From positions 1-36,597 of the forward strand of contig JAJZTZ010000010.1 in the NCBI GenBank assembly GCA_021847305.1: a stretch of 36,597 nucleotides of DNA, given 5' to 3'. Below are positions 9,771-17,657 of this stretch, one piece after another. This DNA is from Pseudomonadota bacterium (GTDB taxonomy: Bacteria > Pseudomonadota > Gammaproteobacteria > Burkholderiales > JAJZQI01). The stretch's first letter is position 1, and each line of letters begins with the position of its first letter. The notes beneath the pieces are model-generated. The model did no database searches, was not told where the DNA came from, and was given only the letters and a program-made list of their open reading frames with translations. A program made the translations under genes and the position numbers.

Positions 9771-10775
9771 GTGGCTGACGATATCCTGTCACAAGAAGAA
9801 GTCGATGCGTTACTGCGCGGCGTAACCGGGGAAGAGGCAGAATCTTCCTCGGACGACTCCGCTGCAGGTGTGCGCTCGTACGACATCGGCCGACAGGAGC
9901 GGATCGTCCGTGGGCGCATGCCTACGCTGGAGTTGATCAATGAGCGGTTCGCCCGGTTGTTCCGCATTGGCTTGTTCAATTACATGCGCCGCAACGCTGA
10001 AATTTCTGTCAGTCCGGTCAAGGTGCAGAAATACAGTGAATTCGTGCGCAATCTGGTCGTCCCGACCAACCTGAATCTGATTCATGTCAATCCGTTGCGC
10101 GGCACCGGATTGTTCGTATTCGATCCCAATTTCGTTTTTCTGGTGATTGATAATTTGTTCGGGGGTGATGGTCGCTATCACATGCGCGTGGAAGGGCGGG
10201 ATTTTTCGCCGACCGAGCAGCGCATCATCATGGGCCTGCTTAACGTCGCATTCGAACAGTATGAGAAAGCCTGGGAAACGATTTATCCCATCAAATTCGA
10301 GTACGTGCGCTCGGAAATGAATACCCAGTTTGCCAACATTGCTACACCTACGCAGCTGGTGGTAACGGCAACCTTTACTATTGAACTGGGAGCCGGCGGC
10401 GGCGATTTTCATATTTGTCTGCCTTACTCCATGATTGAGCCGATTCGCGACACGCTGTACAGCAGCATGCAGGCTGACCGCGCCGAAGTGGATGACCGTT
10501 GGCTCAAACTGATGCAATCGCAAGTGCAGCAGGCTGAAGTGAATCTCGTGGCCAACCTGGCCCATGCACCGGTGACCCTGCGGCAAATCCTCAACCTTAA
10601 AGTGGGTGATGTGGTATCCTTGGATGTGCCGGAAGCGATTATTGCCGAGGTGGATGGCGTGCCTGTGCTTGAATGCAAATATGGTGTTCTGAACGGGCAG
10701 TATGCGCTGAAGGTAGACAAGATTCTCGCGGGTGAGGCGGCTAGCTGCAACGTGTTGGGTGCCAAGAATGGCTGA
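9771..10775 (+). CDS. fliM: flagellar motor switch protein FliM
   Basis: DILSQEEVDALLRGV; YDIGRQERIVRGRMPTLELINERFARLFRIGLFN; GTG start. Confidence 0.97.
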   Translation: MADDILSQEEVDALLRGVTGEEAESSSDDSAAGVRSYDIGRQERIVRGRMPTLELINERFARLFRIGLFNYMRRNAEISVSPVKVQKYSEFVRNLVVPTNLNLIHVNPLRGTGLFVFDPNFVFLVIDNLFGGDGRYHMRVEGRDFSPTEQRIIMGLLNVAFEQYEKAWETIYPIKFEYVRSEMNTQFANIATPTQLVVTATFTIELGAGGGDFHICLPYSMIEPIRDTLYSSMQADRAEVDDRWLKLMQSQVQQAEVNLVANLAHAPVTLRQILNLKVGDVVSLDVPEAIIAEVDGVPVLECKYGVLNGQYALKVDKILAGEAASCNVLGAKNG

Positions 10776-11241
10776 AGAAGACGATAAAATCAGTGCCGAT
10801 GACTGGGCTGCGGCTTTGGCCGAGCAGCAGCCGGCCGCTGCCGGTGACTCGGCGGCGGATGACTGGGGTGCCGCACTTGCAGAGCAGGCCGCTTCTGATG
10901 CGGCTGCACAGCCTGAGGTCAAGCCTGCCGCCAGTCAATTGTTTCAGCCATTAAGTCAGGAACAAATTGCTGCCGCACCGGGCAATCTGGAAATGGTGCT
11001 GGATATTCCGGTCAACCTCACCGTTGAACTTGGACGAACCAAAATTGCCATTCGTAACTTGTTGCAGCTGGCCCAAGGCTCGGTTGTCGAGCTTGATGGT
11101 CTGGCCGGCGAACCGATGAGCGTGCTGGTCAACGGCTGTCTGATTGCGCAGGGCGAAGTGGTTGTTGTGAATGACAAATTCGGTATTCGTCTGACCGATA
11201 TCATTACCCCTTCCGAACGTTTGCGGCGCTTGCAAAAATGA
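10768..11241 (+). CDS. fliN: flagellar motor switch protein FliN
   Basis: NLEMVLDIPVNLTVELGRTKIAIRNLLQLAQGSVVELDGLAGEPMSVLVNG; ATG at 10768. Confidence 0.96.
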   Translation: MAEEDDKISADDWAAALAEQQPAAAGDSAADDWGAALAEQAASDAAAQPEVKPAASQLFQPLSQEQIAAAPGNLEMVLDIPVNLTVELGRTKIAIRNLLQLAQGSVVELDGLAGEPMSVLVNGCLIAQGEVVVVNDKFGIRLTDIITPSERLRRLQK

Positions 11242-11678
11242 AAATCCGGTATTGCACCGGAGCCGGAACCTTTCTGTTGTTCTCTCCCGCTGTCCATGCT
11301 CAGGCCGGGCAGGTTGTTGGTCAGTCCCCGTCGATCAGTATCTTGCAGGTGGCGTTTGCCCTGTTTCTGGTACTGGGCGCGATCGTCCTGTTTGCCTGGC
11401 TGTCACGCCGATTTTTGCCGGGGCAGGGGGGCAGCCACACCGCCGGCGGGCTCAAGGTGGTTGGCGGTTTGCATGTGGGAACGCGGGAGCGCATTGTTGT
11501 CGTCGAAGCGGGTGACACCTGGCTGATCCTGGGCGTTAGCGCAGCCGGCATCAGTACCCTGCACAGCATGCCGCGTCCGGCGGACTGGGATGTTAATAAC
11601 AAGAAAACCGATGCTTCTGCATTCTCGGACTGGCTGCAGAAGGCATTGAGCAAATCACCGAAAGGAACACAGACGTGA
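11238..11678 (+). CDS. fliO: flagellar biosynthetic protein FliO
   Basis: Signal/TM protein between fliN and fliP; LKVVGGLHVGTRERIVVVEAGDTWLILGV. Confidence 0.9.
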   Translation: MKIRYCTGAGTFLLFSPAVHAQAGQVVGQSPSISILQVAFALFLVLGAIVLFAWLSRRFLPGQGGSHTAGGLKVVGGLHVGTRERIVVVEAGDTWLILGVSAAGISTLHSMPRPADWDVNNKKTDASAFSDWLQKALSKSPKGTQT

Positions 11679-12421
11679 GGCACGCATTGCGCGCTCTGGT
11701 GCTGCTGTTGTTATTTGCCTTGCCCGGCCTGGCCTTTGCCGAAGCCGGTCTGCCTGGCTTTACCAGCACGCCTCTGCCAGGTGGCGGGCAGAGTTATTCC
11801 CTCAGTTTGCAGACGCTGATTTTCCTCAGTCTGCTGGGTTTTTTGCCGGCTATTTTGCTGATGATGACAGCGTTTACCCGCATCGTCATCGTTCTGTCGC
11901 TGTTGCGCATGGCGCTCGGCACTGCCCAGTCACCGCCGAATCAGGTGATCATCGGCTTGTCCCTGTTTCTCACCTTTTTCGTCATGGCACCGGTACTCGA
12001 CAAAGCTTATGTCGATGCCTATCAGCCTTTTGTGGAAAACAAAATGGATTTGCCTCAGGCGCTGGAAACCGGGGTGAAACCGTTCAAGCAGTTCATGCTG
12101 CGGCAAACCCGGCAGGAAGATCTGGCCCTGTTTATCAAGCTGTCCAACAGCCCTCAGCCGAAAGGGCCGGAGGACATTACTCTGCGGGTGCTGGTGCCGG
12201 CTTATGTGATCAGTGAGCTGAAAACCGCCTTCCAGATTGGTTTTGTGATTTTCATCCCGTTTATCATTATCGATATGGTGGTTGCTTCGGTACTGATGTC
12301 GATGGGTATGATGATGCTGTCGCCGGTAATGATTTCGCTGCCGTTCAAGCTGATGCTCTTCGTGCTTGTCGATGGCTGGAATCTGTTGATTGGTTCGCTT
12401 GTACAGAGCTTCTACACATGA
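11675..12421 (+). CDS. fliP: flagellar export protein FliP
   Basis: MMTAFTRIVIVLSLLRMALGTAQSPPNQVIIGLSLFLTFFVM. Confidence 0.97.
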   Translation: MRHALRALVLLLLFALPGLAFAEAGLPGFTSTPLPGGGQSYSLSLQTLIFLSLLGFLPAILLMMTAFTRIVIVLSLLRMALGTAQSPPNQVIIGLSLFLTFFVMAPVLDKAYVDAYQPFVENKMDLPQALETGVKPFKQFMLRQTRQEDLALFIKLSNSPQPKGPEDITLRVLVPAYVISELKTAFQIGFVIFIPFIIIDMVVASVLMSMGMMMLSPVMISLPFKLMLFVLVDGWNLLIGSLVQSFYT

Positions 12422-12687
12422 CCCCCGAAACTGTGATGACCATCGGCCGGCAGGCCCTGGAAGTGATGATGCTGGTATCCGCCCCGATGCTGCTTTCCGC
12501 ATTGGCAGCGGGTTTGCTGGTAAGTATTTTTCAGGCCGCCACGCAGATCAATGAAATGACCTTGTCGTTCATTCCCAAGCTGGTGGTGGCCTTTATCTCG
12601 ATGGTTGTATTCGGGCCCTGGATGATCGAGCAATTGGTGGACTTCACCCGGCGACTGATTACGAGCATTCCTCAACTGGTGGGCTAG
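12418..12687 (+). CDS. fliQ: flagellar export protein FliQ
   Basis: MTPETVMTIGRQALEVMMLVSAPMLLSALAAGLLVSIFQAATQINEMTLSFIPK. Confidence 0.97.
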   Translation: MTPETVMTIGRQALEVMMLVSAPMLLSALAAGLLVSIFQAATQINEMTLSFIPKLVVAFISMVVFGPWMIEQLVDFTRRLITSIPQLVG

Positions 12688-12697
12688 ACGCCGTACC

Positions 12698-13489
12698 ATG
12701 CTGACTTTTACGACAGCTCAGTGGGACCAGCTGATCGCCCTCTATTTCTGGCCTTTTGTCCGGATTCTGGCCATGTTCATGGCTGACCCGGTTTTTGGCA
12801 ACCGTGTGATTCCCAATCGGGTAAAGGTGGCGCTGGCAGTGTTTGTCAGCCTGGCCATCACCCCTCTGCTTGACCCGCCACCACTGATTCCACCTGCCAG
12901 CGCCATCGGTTTGTGGGTGCTGGCGCAGCAAATACTGATCGGCGTGGCAATCGGGTTTTCAATGCGCATTGTCTTTGCCGGAATCGAGCTTGCCGGCAGC
13001 CTGATCGGGCTGCAGATGGGGCTGGGCTTTGCCACCTTTTTTGATCCCATGAATGCGGCTCAGGCGCCGGTAGTGGGGCAGTTTTTCGGTATCCTGGCAG
13101 TGCTGTTCTATTTTACTTTCGATGGACACCTGCTCACGTTGGCGACTCTGGCGGAAAGCTTTCATTTGCTGCCTGTGCAGGCGACACCACTCAAGGCAGT
13201 GGCCTGGAGCATGATTGCCCAGTCCGGCGGCCAGATTTTTCTGATCGGCATAGTTCTGTCCTTGCCGGTGGTCGGCGTGCTGCTGGTAAGTAACGTCGCA
13301 ATTGGCATCATGACCCGTGCGGCACCGACACTGAATTTGTTTGCCATCGGGTTTCCGATCACCCTCATGGTAGGGATGCTGATGATGTATGCGGCCCTGC
13401 CTTATTTTGTTCCTGTACTCGACCAGACCTTGCACGCAGGAATCGAGATGATTCTCGAAATGCTGCATGCGATGGGCGGTGCGCCATGA
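12698..13489 (+). CDS. fliR: flagellar export protein FliR
   Basis: Multi-TM protein, SMRIVFAGIELAGSLIGLQMGLGFATFFDP; end of fliPQR. Confidence 0.96.
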   Translation: MLTFTTAQWDQLIALYFWPFVRILAMFMADPVFGNRVIPNRVKVALAVFVSLAITPLLDPPPLIPPASAIGLWVLAQQILIGVAIGFSMRIVFAGIELAGSLIGLQMGLGFATFFDPMNAAQAPVVGQFFGILAVLFYFTFDGHLLTLATLAESFHLLPVQATPLKAVAWSMIAQSGGQIFLIGIVLSLPVVGVLLVSNVAIGIMTRAAPTLNLFAIGFPITLMVGMLMMYAALPYFVPVLDQTLHAGIEMILEMLHAMGGAP

Positions 13490-14019
13490 TGCTCCAGCCC
13501 CTCGGCGAAACGCCATCGGAATGGGTGATGCGATGGGCGGACCGTATTGCTCCGGGCGGAACTGTACTTGATCTTGCCAGCGGCCGGGGGCGCCACAGCC
13601 GTTTTTTACAGCGACTCGGTCACGGCGTACTGGCTGTTGACCGGGATGCCCAGGCATTACAGCTGTTGGCCGGTGAGCCGCAAATCGAAACCCTGGTATT
13701 TGATCTGGAGCAGGGTGTCTGGCCGTTTCCAGAGCGGCGCTTTGCTGCGGTTGTTGTTACTAATTATCTGCACCGCCCTCTTATGGAGCATTTGCGCGAG
13801 TCGCTGCAACCCAATGGTGTGCTTATCTATGAAACGTTTGCCGCCGGCAATGAACAATTTGGCCGGCCTGCCAATCCGGCATTTCTGCTGCGCCCCGGTG
13901 AACTGCTGGATCTTTGTCACCCGCATCTTCATGTTGTCGCCTATGAACACCTTCAGGTGAGCCTGCCAAAACCCGCGGTAATTCAGCGAATATGCGCTAT
14001 AAACAAATTGGGAGGTTGA
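13486..14019 (+). CDS. class I SAM-dependent methyltransferase
   Basis: GTVLDLASGRGRHSRFLQRLGHGVLAVDRDAQAL (motif I/II); ATG overlaps the fliR stop by 4 nt. Confidence 0.82.
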   Translation: MMLQPLGETPSEWVMRWADRIAPGGTVLDLASGRGRHSRFLQRLGHGVLAVDRDAQALQLLAGEPQIETLVFDLEQGVWPFPERRFAAVVVTNYLHRPLMEHLRESLQPNGVLIYETFAAGNEQFGRPANPAFLLRPGELLDLCHPHLHVVAYEHLQVSLPKPAVIQRICAINKLGG

Positions 14020-14165
14020 ATTTGATCCGTCCGGATCCATATAAGCGATAAGAGTCGGTTGATCTGCAGCTGGTCACCGGGGCATAAAGCTTGCTTGGTT
14101 AAAGTTTGGCCAGGTATGCCGATAATATGAGTAACAGCCAGCAGGTTTATAAAGGAGAGAACATC

Positions 14166-14393
14166 ATGGTTACGGTAATCGATATGTGCTCCAGAGATGA
14201 GGAAGAGGGCGGCTGGATTTGTGTGCGCAACGCCGAACCGTTGGCCGCAAAACTGATGACCGACCCGGCACCGGATAGCACTCCGGCGTATGTCGCACCT
14301 GCATTGCAGCAATGGGCGCACGAGCAAAGTTCCGCTACGGTTAATGCAGTCGAAATCGTGTCTGGCTGTCTGGAGAATATGTTCCGCGAATAA
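14166..14393 (+). CDS. hypothetical small protein (75 aa)
   Basis: ATG at 14166 with AAAGGAGAG RBS; no recognised family. Confidence 0.5.
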   Translation: MVTVIDMCSRDEEEGGWICVRNAEPLAAKLMTDPAPDSTPAYVAPALQQWAHEQSSATVNAVEIVSGCLENMFRE

Positions 14394-14490
14394 GGCAAAT
14401 CCGGGTGTGAGCGGCTTGCCAGAATCCGCTTTCTGGTATATCCTTCCGCTTCTTTTTGCAGCGCCGTCCAAACGGCTCCGCAACACACCT

Positions 14491-14581
14491 GGAGAGGTGG
14501 ATGAGTGGTTTAAGTCGCACGCCTGGAAAGCGTGTTTAGGGTAATACCCTAACGCGGGTTCGAATCCCGCCCTCTCCGCCA
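14491..14581 (+). tRNA. tRNA-Ser (anticodon GGA), CCA encoded
   Basis: Acceptor GGAGAGG/CCTCTCC, anticodon arm CACGC-CTGGAAA-GCGTG, long variable arm TTTAGGGTAATACCCTAA, T-arm GCGGGTTCGAATCCCGC, GCCA end. Confidence 0.96.
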
Positions 14582-14584
14582 AAT
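14520..14584 (+). repeat. attL: 65-bp direct repeat inside the 3' part of tRNA-Ser
   Basis: CGCCTGGAAAGCGTG...CTCTCCGCCAAAT identical to 27435-27499; integrase lies beside the distal copy. Confidence 0.95.
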
Positions 14585-14650
14585 CAATGAGTTATGCTCA
14601 TTTTGCTTAACAGCAATTAGCATGATTTAACAGCGCTTGGCACAGTTCAC

Positions 14651-14670
14651 TGTGCCACCATTGTGCCAAA
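14651..14670 (+). repeat. candidate integrase arm-type site, left end
   Basis: TGTGCCAccatTGTGCCAaa, two TGTGCCA units 11 bp apart; near copy at 27368-27387 with the same spacing. Confidence 0.6.
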
Positions 14671-14696
14671 CATAGTTAAATAGTGCTTTACCCTGT

Positions 14697-15158
14697 TCAG
14701 GGTTTATCTACATCCCGAGATTGCTGGCGTATTTGACTTTTAAGATTTGCCACCATGTCTTCCAACAGCTCAGGATTTCTTTCAAGCTGTATTGATCTGG
14801 TTTCTCTTTCGATGAGCTCATTCCAGGTGCCGGGCGCCCAAAATCTGGGCGTTATCGGCCCCAGTCTCTCTAGTTCAGCTTCGGCTCCCTCGCCGCGTCC
14901 GAGGAGGCCCATCCTGATGGCTGCATCGTGCATTACTTTGAATGTCGAGGAATTGGGAGTCTGTTTGCCGGCCTTATACCGTTGCCAAGCGCCGTAGTCT
15001 GCGCCGAGGCTTTCTGCCAGTCGGCGGTCAGGGTCTTGATTTTTTCCTCGCCCTCCTTTTCCTGGTTCAATTCCGGCCCTGGACGCAATTTTTAGTGCCC
15101 AGTTTTTTGTCCAGGTTAGCAAATACTCTTCATATGTTGTGATGATGTTGTTATCCAT
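14697..15158 (-). CDS. hypothetical protein, possibly HTH-like
   Basis: MDNNIITTYEEYLLTWTKNWALKIASRAGIEPGKGGRGKN...RRLAESLGADYGAWQRYKAGKQTPNSSTFKVM (putative XRE-like stretch). Confidence 0.55.
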   Translation of the reverse strand: MDNNIITTYEEYLLTWTKNWALKIASRAGIEPGKGGRGKNQDPDRRLAESLGADYGAWQRYKAGKQTPNSSTFKVMHDAAIRMGLLGRGEGAEAELERLGPITPRFWAPGTWNELIERETRSIQLERNPELLEDMVANLKSQIRQQSRDVDKP

Positions 15159-15381
15159 TGCCAGTTTCCTGAGTTCCGGGCAGTTTCTTGGAGATTTGCT
15201 GGTCAGCAGCAGTTGCAAGTAGCTCGATCATGGCTCTTTTGCTTACCTTGTGATGTTTGGAAAGCCGGTCGAGCGCTTCTGCTGCTTCTGCAGTGATCCA
15301 CGTGTTTATTCGTTTATCCCCACCTGCATTTGCGCGAGCTGCTCTGTATTTGGCTTGTCTCTCTGCGCCTGTTTTTCCCAT
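15151..15381 (-). CDS. small ribbon-helix-helix-like DNA-binding protein
   Basis: MGKTGAERQAKYRAARANAGGDKRINTWITAEAAEALDRLSKHHKVSKRAMIELL: RHH-like pattern. Confidence 0.65.
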   Translation of the reverse strand: MGKTGAERQAKYRAARANAGGDKRINTWITAEAAEALDRLSKHHKVSKRAMIELLATAADQQISKKLPGTQETGNG

Positions 15382-15417
15382 CTTAACCTCATGAATCATT
15401 CTTATTGACTTACATAA

Positions 15418-15432
15418 CGTTACTGCGTAACG
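15418..15432. promoter_or_regulatory. candidate operator palindrome
   Basis: CGTTAC-TGC-GTAACG perfect inverted repeat in the divergent region upstream of the RHH-like gene. Confidence 0.4.
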
Positions 15433-15560
15433 GATAAAAAGTCAAAACAATCTATTCCTCAATAATACGCTTGACGCCACTTTTGAAGTTTTTGGCGGGT
15501 GCATTATTCAGTCATCAGCAGCGCGTTTGTGCACTTAGCTGCGTTTTGGAGATTGAGGAA

Positions 15561-15860
15561 ATGCAATATCAGCAGGACGACATTTTGACAATTGATGCAG
15601 TGGGTTTAGCAGCCTTACTGCACCTTTCTGTCGCGACCGTCAGGGCAGATGTGTCTCGCCGGCCTTGGACGCTTCCTCCCTTTGTCAAGATCGGAACGAA
15701 GACCATTTGGCTGAAATCCACAGTTCTGGAATGGCTAAAGGAGAAAGAGATTGCTGCATCTAAGCCTCGCTGCAGCGAGCCAGAACAGAAGGGAAGGGGC
15801 CGTGGCAGACCTAGAATTTCTGAGATTGTTGATCGTGATCGGCATGGAGGTGGTAAATGA
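15561..15860 (+). CDS. AlpA-like/HTH DNA-binding protein with AT-hook-like tail
   Basis: ILTIDAVGLAALLHLSVATVRADVSRRPWTLPPFVKIGTKTIWLKSTVLEWLKEKE; C-terminal GRGRGRPR. Confidence 0.65.
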   Translation: MQYQQDDILTIDAVGLAALLHLSVATVRADVSRRPWTLPPFVKIGTKTIWLKSTVLEWLKEKEIAASKPRCSEPEQKGRGRGRPRISEIVDRDRHGGGK

Positions 15861-15970
15861 AAAAATTTTGGTTGTTGTCAGAAATCAAGGAATGGATTGA
15901 TCAACGGCGGCAGGCGAGAAAGCAGGGGAAAAACAGCGGCAGGCCAGCCAAGGTAAAGATGGGCAAATAA
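15857..15970 (+). CDS. small basic protein (37 aa), not in ORF track
   Basis: MKKFWLLSEIKEWIDQRRQARKQGKNSGRPAKVKMGK; ATGA overlap with the upstream gene, stop 1 nt before the next ATG. Confidence 0.45.
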   Translation: MKKFWLLSEIKEWIDQRRQARKQGKNSGRPAKVKMGK

Positions 15971-15971
15971 A

Positions 15972-16811
15972 ATGTCAGGGATCATTCACCACGAGGGTCG
16001 GCCTGTTTTCTCTGTCCCGCTTCATCGGGCTGTTATTCGAGACGTTCGCCTGAGCTGGGGAGCACGAGGGCTGTTTGTCTTTCTGTGGGACTTGCCAACT
16101 GGTTGGGCAGTATGCATTGAGCACCTCTGCACAATGTCTCCAGAGGGGAGGGACGCGGTACGGTCACGCCTGAAGGAACTTCAGACCGTTGGGGCGCTGA
16201 GAATAGAGGGTATCAGGGGAGAGTCGGGGCTGCTGAATGGGAGGCGGTGGGTGATTGTTTCCCCAGAATCGTGGGCAAAAGAATTTCCTCTTTCCATACA
16301 GCAGGGCCAGGAAGAACAAAGCCAAACCACCGAAAAGCGGGTTTTCCGATTTTCGGTTAACCCGACTATCGGGGAATCCAACACTAAGGGTCTCCAAGTA
16401 TTTAAGGTTCTGCAAGAAGAAGCAGCACTCGCCACAGTCAACCAAAGCCAAAGTGCTGCTGCACCTGAGAGGAAAAAGAGAAGGCTAAGAAGATCTGGGA
16501 TAGTGACCTGGACACCTGAGGACCAGGAACAGGCCGGCCTGGTCGAGCAGAGCAGCGGCGAGCATGAAATCTTGGCTGCAGTTCAAGCCCTCGTAGCTGC
16601 AGGCAAGGAGCCTGTTCCGGGGCTTGTTCAGCAGCAAATTCAAAAGCAACAACTCACCCAAAAGAAACAAGACCAGCAGAGGGCCGCAGAGGCCGCTCAC
16701 GCGGCCGCGCTTGCTCGTGGCATGGATCATGACCCAGAGGCCCTGGCTAAAGGCCAGCAGCTCATTGAAAAGGTCAGGAATGGCAAGAGATCAGGTGAGG
16801 CGACCACATGA
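15972..16811 (+). CDS. winged-helix/HTH protein, possible replication- or mobilization-associated
   Basis: N-terminal wHTH-like region (LSWGARGLFVFLWDLPTGW...DAVRSRLKELQTVGALRIEGIRGESGLLNGRRWVIV), Gln/Lys-rich C-terminus. Confidence 0.5.
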   Translation: MSGIIHHEGRPVFSVPLHRAVIRDVRLSWGARGLFVFLWDLPTGWAVCIEHLCTMSPEGRDAVRSRLKELQTVGALRIEGIRGESGLLNGRRWVIVSPESWAKEFPLSIQQGQEEQSQTTEKRVFRFSVNPTIGESNTKGLQVFKVLQEEAALATVNQSQSAAAPERKKRRLRRSGIVTWTPEDQEQAGLVEQSSGEHEILAAVQALVAAGKEPVPGLVQQQIQKQQLTQKKQDQQRAAEAAHAAALARGMDHDPEALAKGQQLIEKVRNGKRSGEATT

Positions 16812-17317
16812 AAAAAATCCCATTCATTTTTGTAACCCTCCTGGTCCTGGCTGTCTCAACCAGCCCAGCACTGGCGTTTGATCGCAGCTCTGCACTGGTT
16901 GACTGCCAGTCGATAAAGGATGCAGCCACAGCCGCACAGCACAGATACGTTCAGATATATCAACCCCAGATAGACCCTACCAAGACATTCGATGATGCAA
17001 CAGCGTCCTGCGTCTCCACCATTCAAAACGTAAATTTGAGCATTCCCAGTATCTGGGATGGTGTGCTGCAGGGGGTGGCCAATCAAGTCCTCAACAGGGC
17101 CTGTCAGGCTGCACAGGCGCAGTACAACAAGGCCGTGAACGACGCGATGCAGTCTGTTAATGGCACGCTTGGGCAGATCCCTGGAGCTGGCGTGTCGGCT
17201 CAATACGGCGGGCAGCCGGGAACGTCCCCGTCTACCACGGTTACAACCGATAACGGCGCGGCCATGAAGGGTGCGGCCACAAAGTCTGTCGACCGTGTAA
17301 TCAATTTTTTTCAGTGA
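16808..17317 (+). CDS. secreted/periplasmic protein of the mobilization operon
   Basis: Signal peptide MKKIPFIFVTLLVLAVSTSPALA; ATGA coupling with upstream gene. Confidence 0.6.
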   Translation: MKKIPFIFVTLLVLAVSTSPALAFDRSSALVDCQSIKDAATAAQHRYVQIYQPQIDPTKTFDDATASCVSTIQNVNLSIPSIWDGVLQGVANQVLNRACQAAQAQYNKAVNDAMQSVNGTLGQIPGAGVSAQYGGQPGTSPSTTVTTDNGAAMKGAATKSVDRVINFFQ

Positions 17318-17324
17318 GGCAAGA

Positions 17325-17642
17325 ATGAGCGCCGGTGAACTTCAAAAGCTCAGGGAAAAACGCGAAAGAATTGAGCGCCGCATGCGCCAGATTCAATCCC
17401 GCCAGAAAGCCCTGGACCGGAAAGCCCGTACCCACAAATTAATCCTCTGGGGAATCGTCGTGGAGGGGTTACTTCAAGATCAAATTTTAGAGACTGAAGA
17501 GTGGATTTCCGCGTGTAAGAAATACCTCAAATCTGACCGCCAAAAATCAGAGGCGACAGCAAATCTCCTTTCCTGTTCTTCAGAACAGGCGCACTTACCT
17601 GTTTTTCCTGCTGAAAAACAGTGCGGGCCTGCAGCCGGCTAA
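17325..17642 (+). CDS. mobilization accessory protein, TraD/MobC-like coiled coil
   Basis: LREKRERIERRMRQIQSRQKALDRKARTHKLILWGIVVEGLL resembles small TraD-type mobilization proteins upstream of MobA/MobL relaxases. Confidence 0.55.
   Translation: MSAGELQKLREKRERIERRMRQIQSRQKALDRKARTHKLILWGIVVEGLLQDQILETEEWISACKKYLKSDRQKSEATANLLSCSSEQAHLPVFPAEKQCGPAAG
17572..17621 (-). other. candidate oriT, IncQ/RSF1010-type nic region
   Basis: Minus strand: CTGTTTTTC-AGCAG-GAAAAACAG-GTAAGTGCG/CC; perfect 9-bp inverted repeat (17599-17607/17613-17621) next to the nic-like core; second 8-bp inverted repeat (17572-17579/17582-17589) on the other side; relaxase starts at 17658. Confidence 0.75.
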
Positions 17643-17657
17643 AAACAGGGGCGAATC

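Noticed and set aside
9810-10922. 370-aa minus-strand ORF opposite fliM/fliN
   Set aside because: Antisense shadow ORF of conserved flagellar genes.
13983-14582. 199-aa minus-strand ORF (MAERAGFEPALGYYPKHAFQAC...) over the tRNA-Ser gene
   Set aside because: It is the antisense translation of tRNA-Ser and flanks; the same peptide recurs at the attR copy (27159-27548).
14639-14656. GGCACAG-TTCA-CTGTGCC as a terminator for tRNA-Ser
   Set aside because: No T tract follows; better explained as part of integrase-binding repeats.
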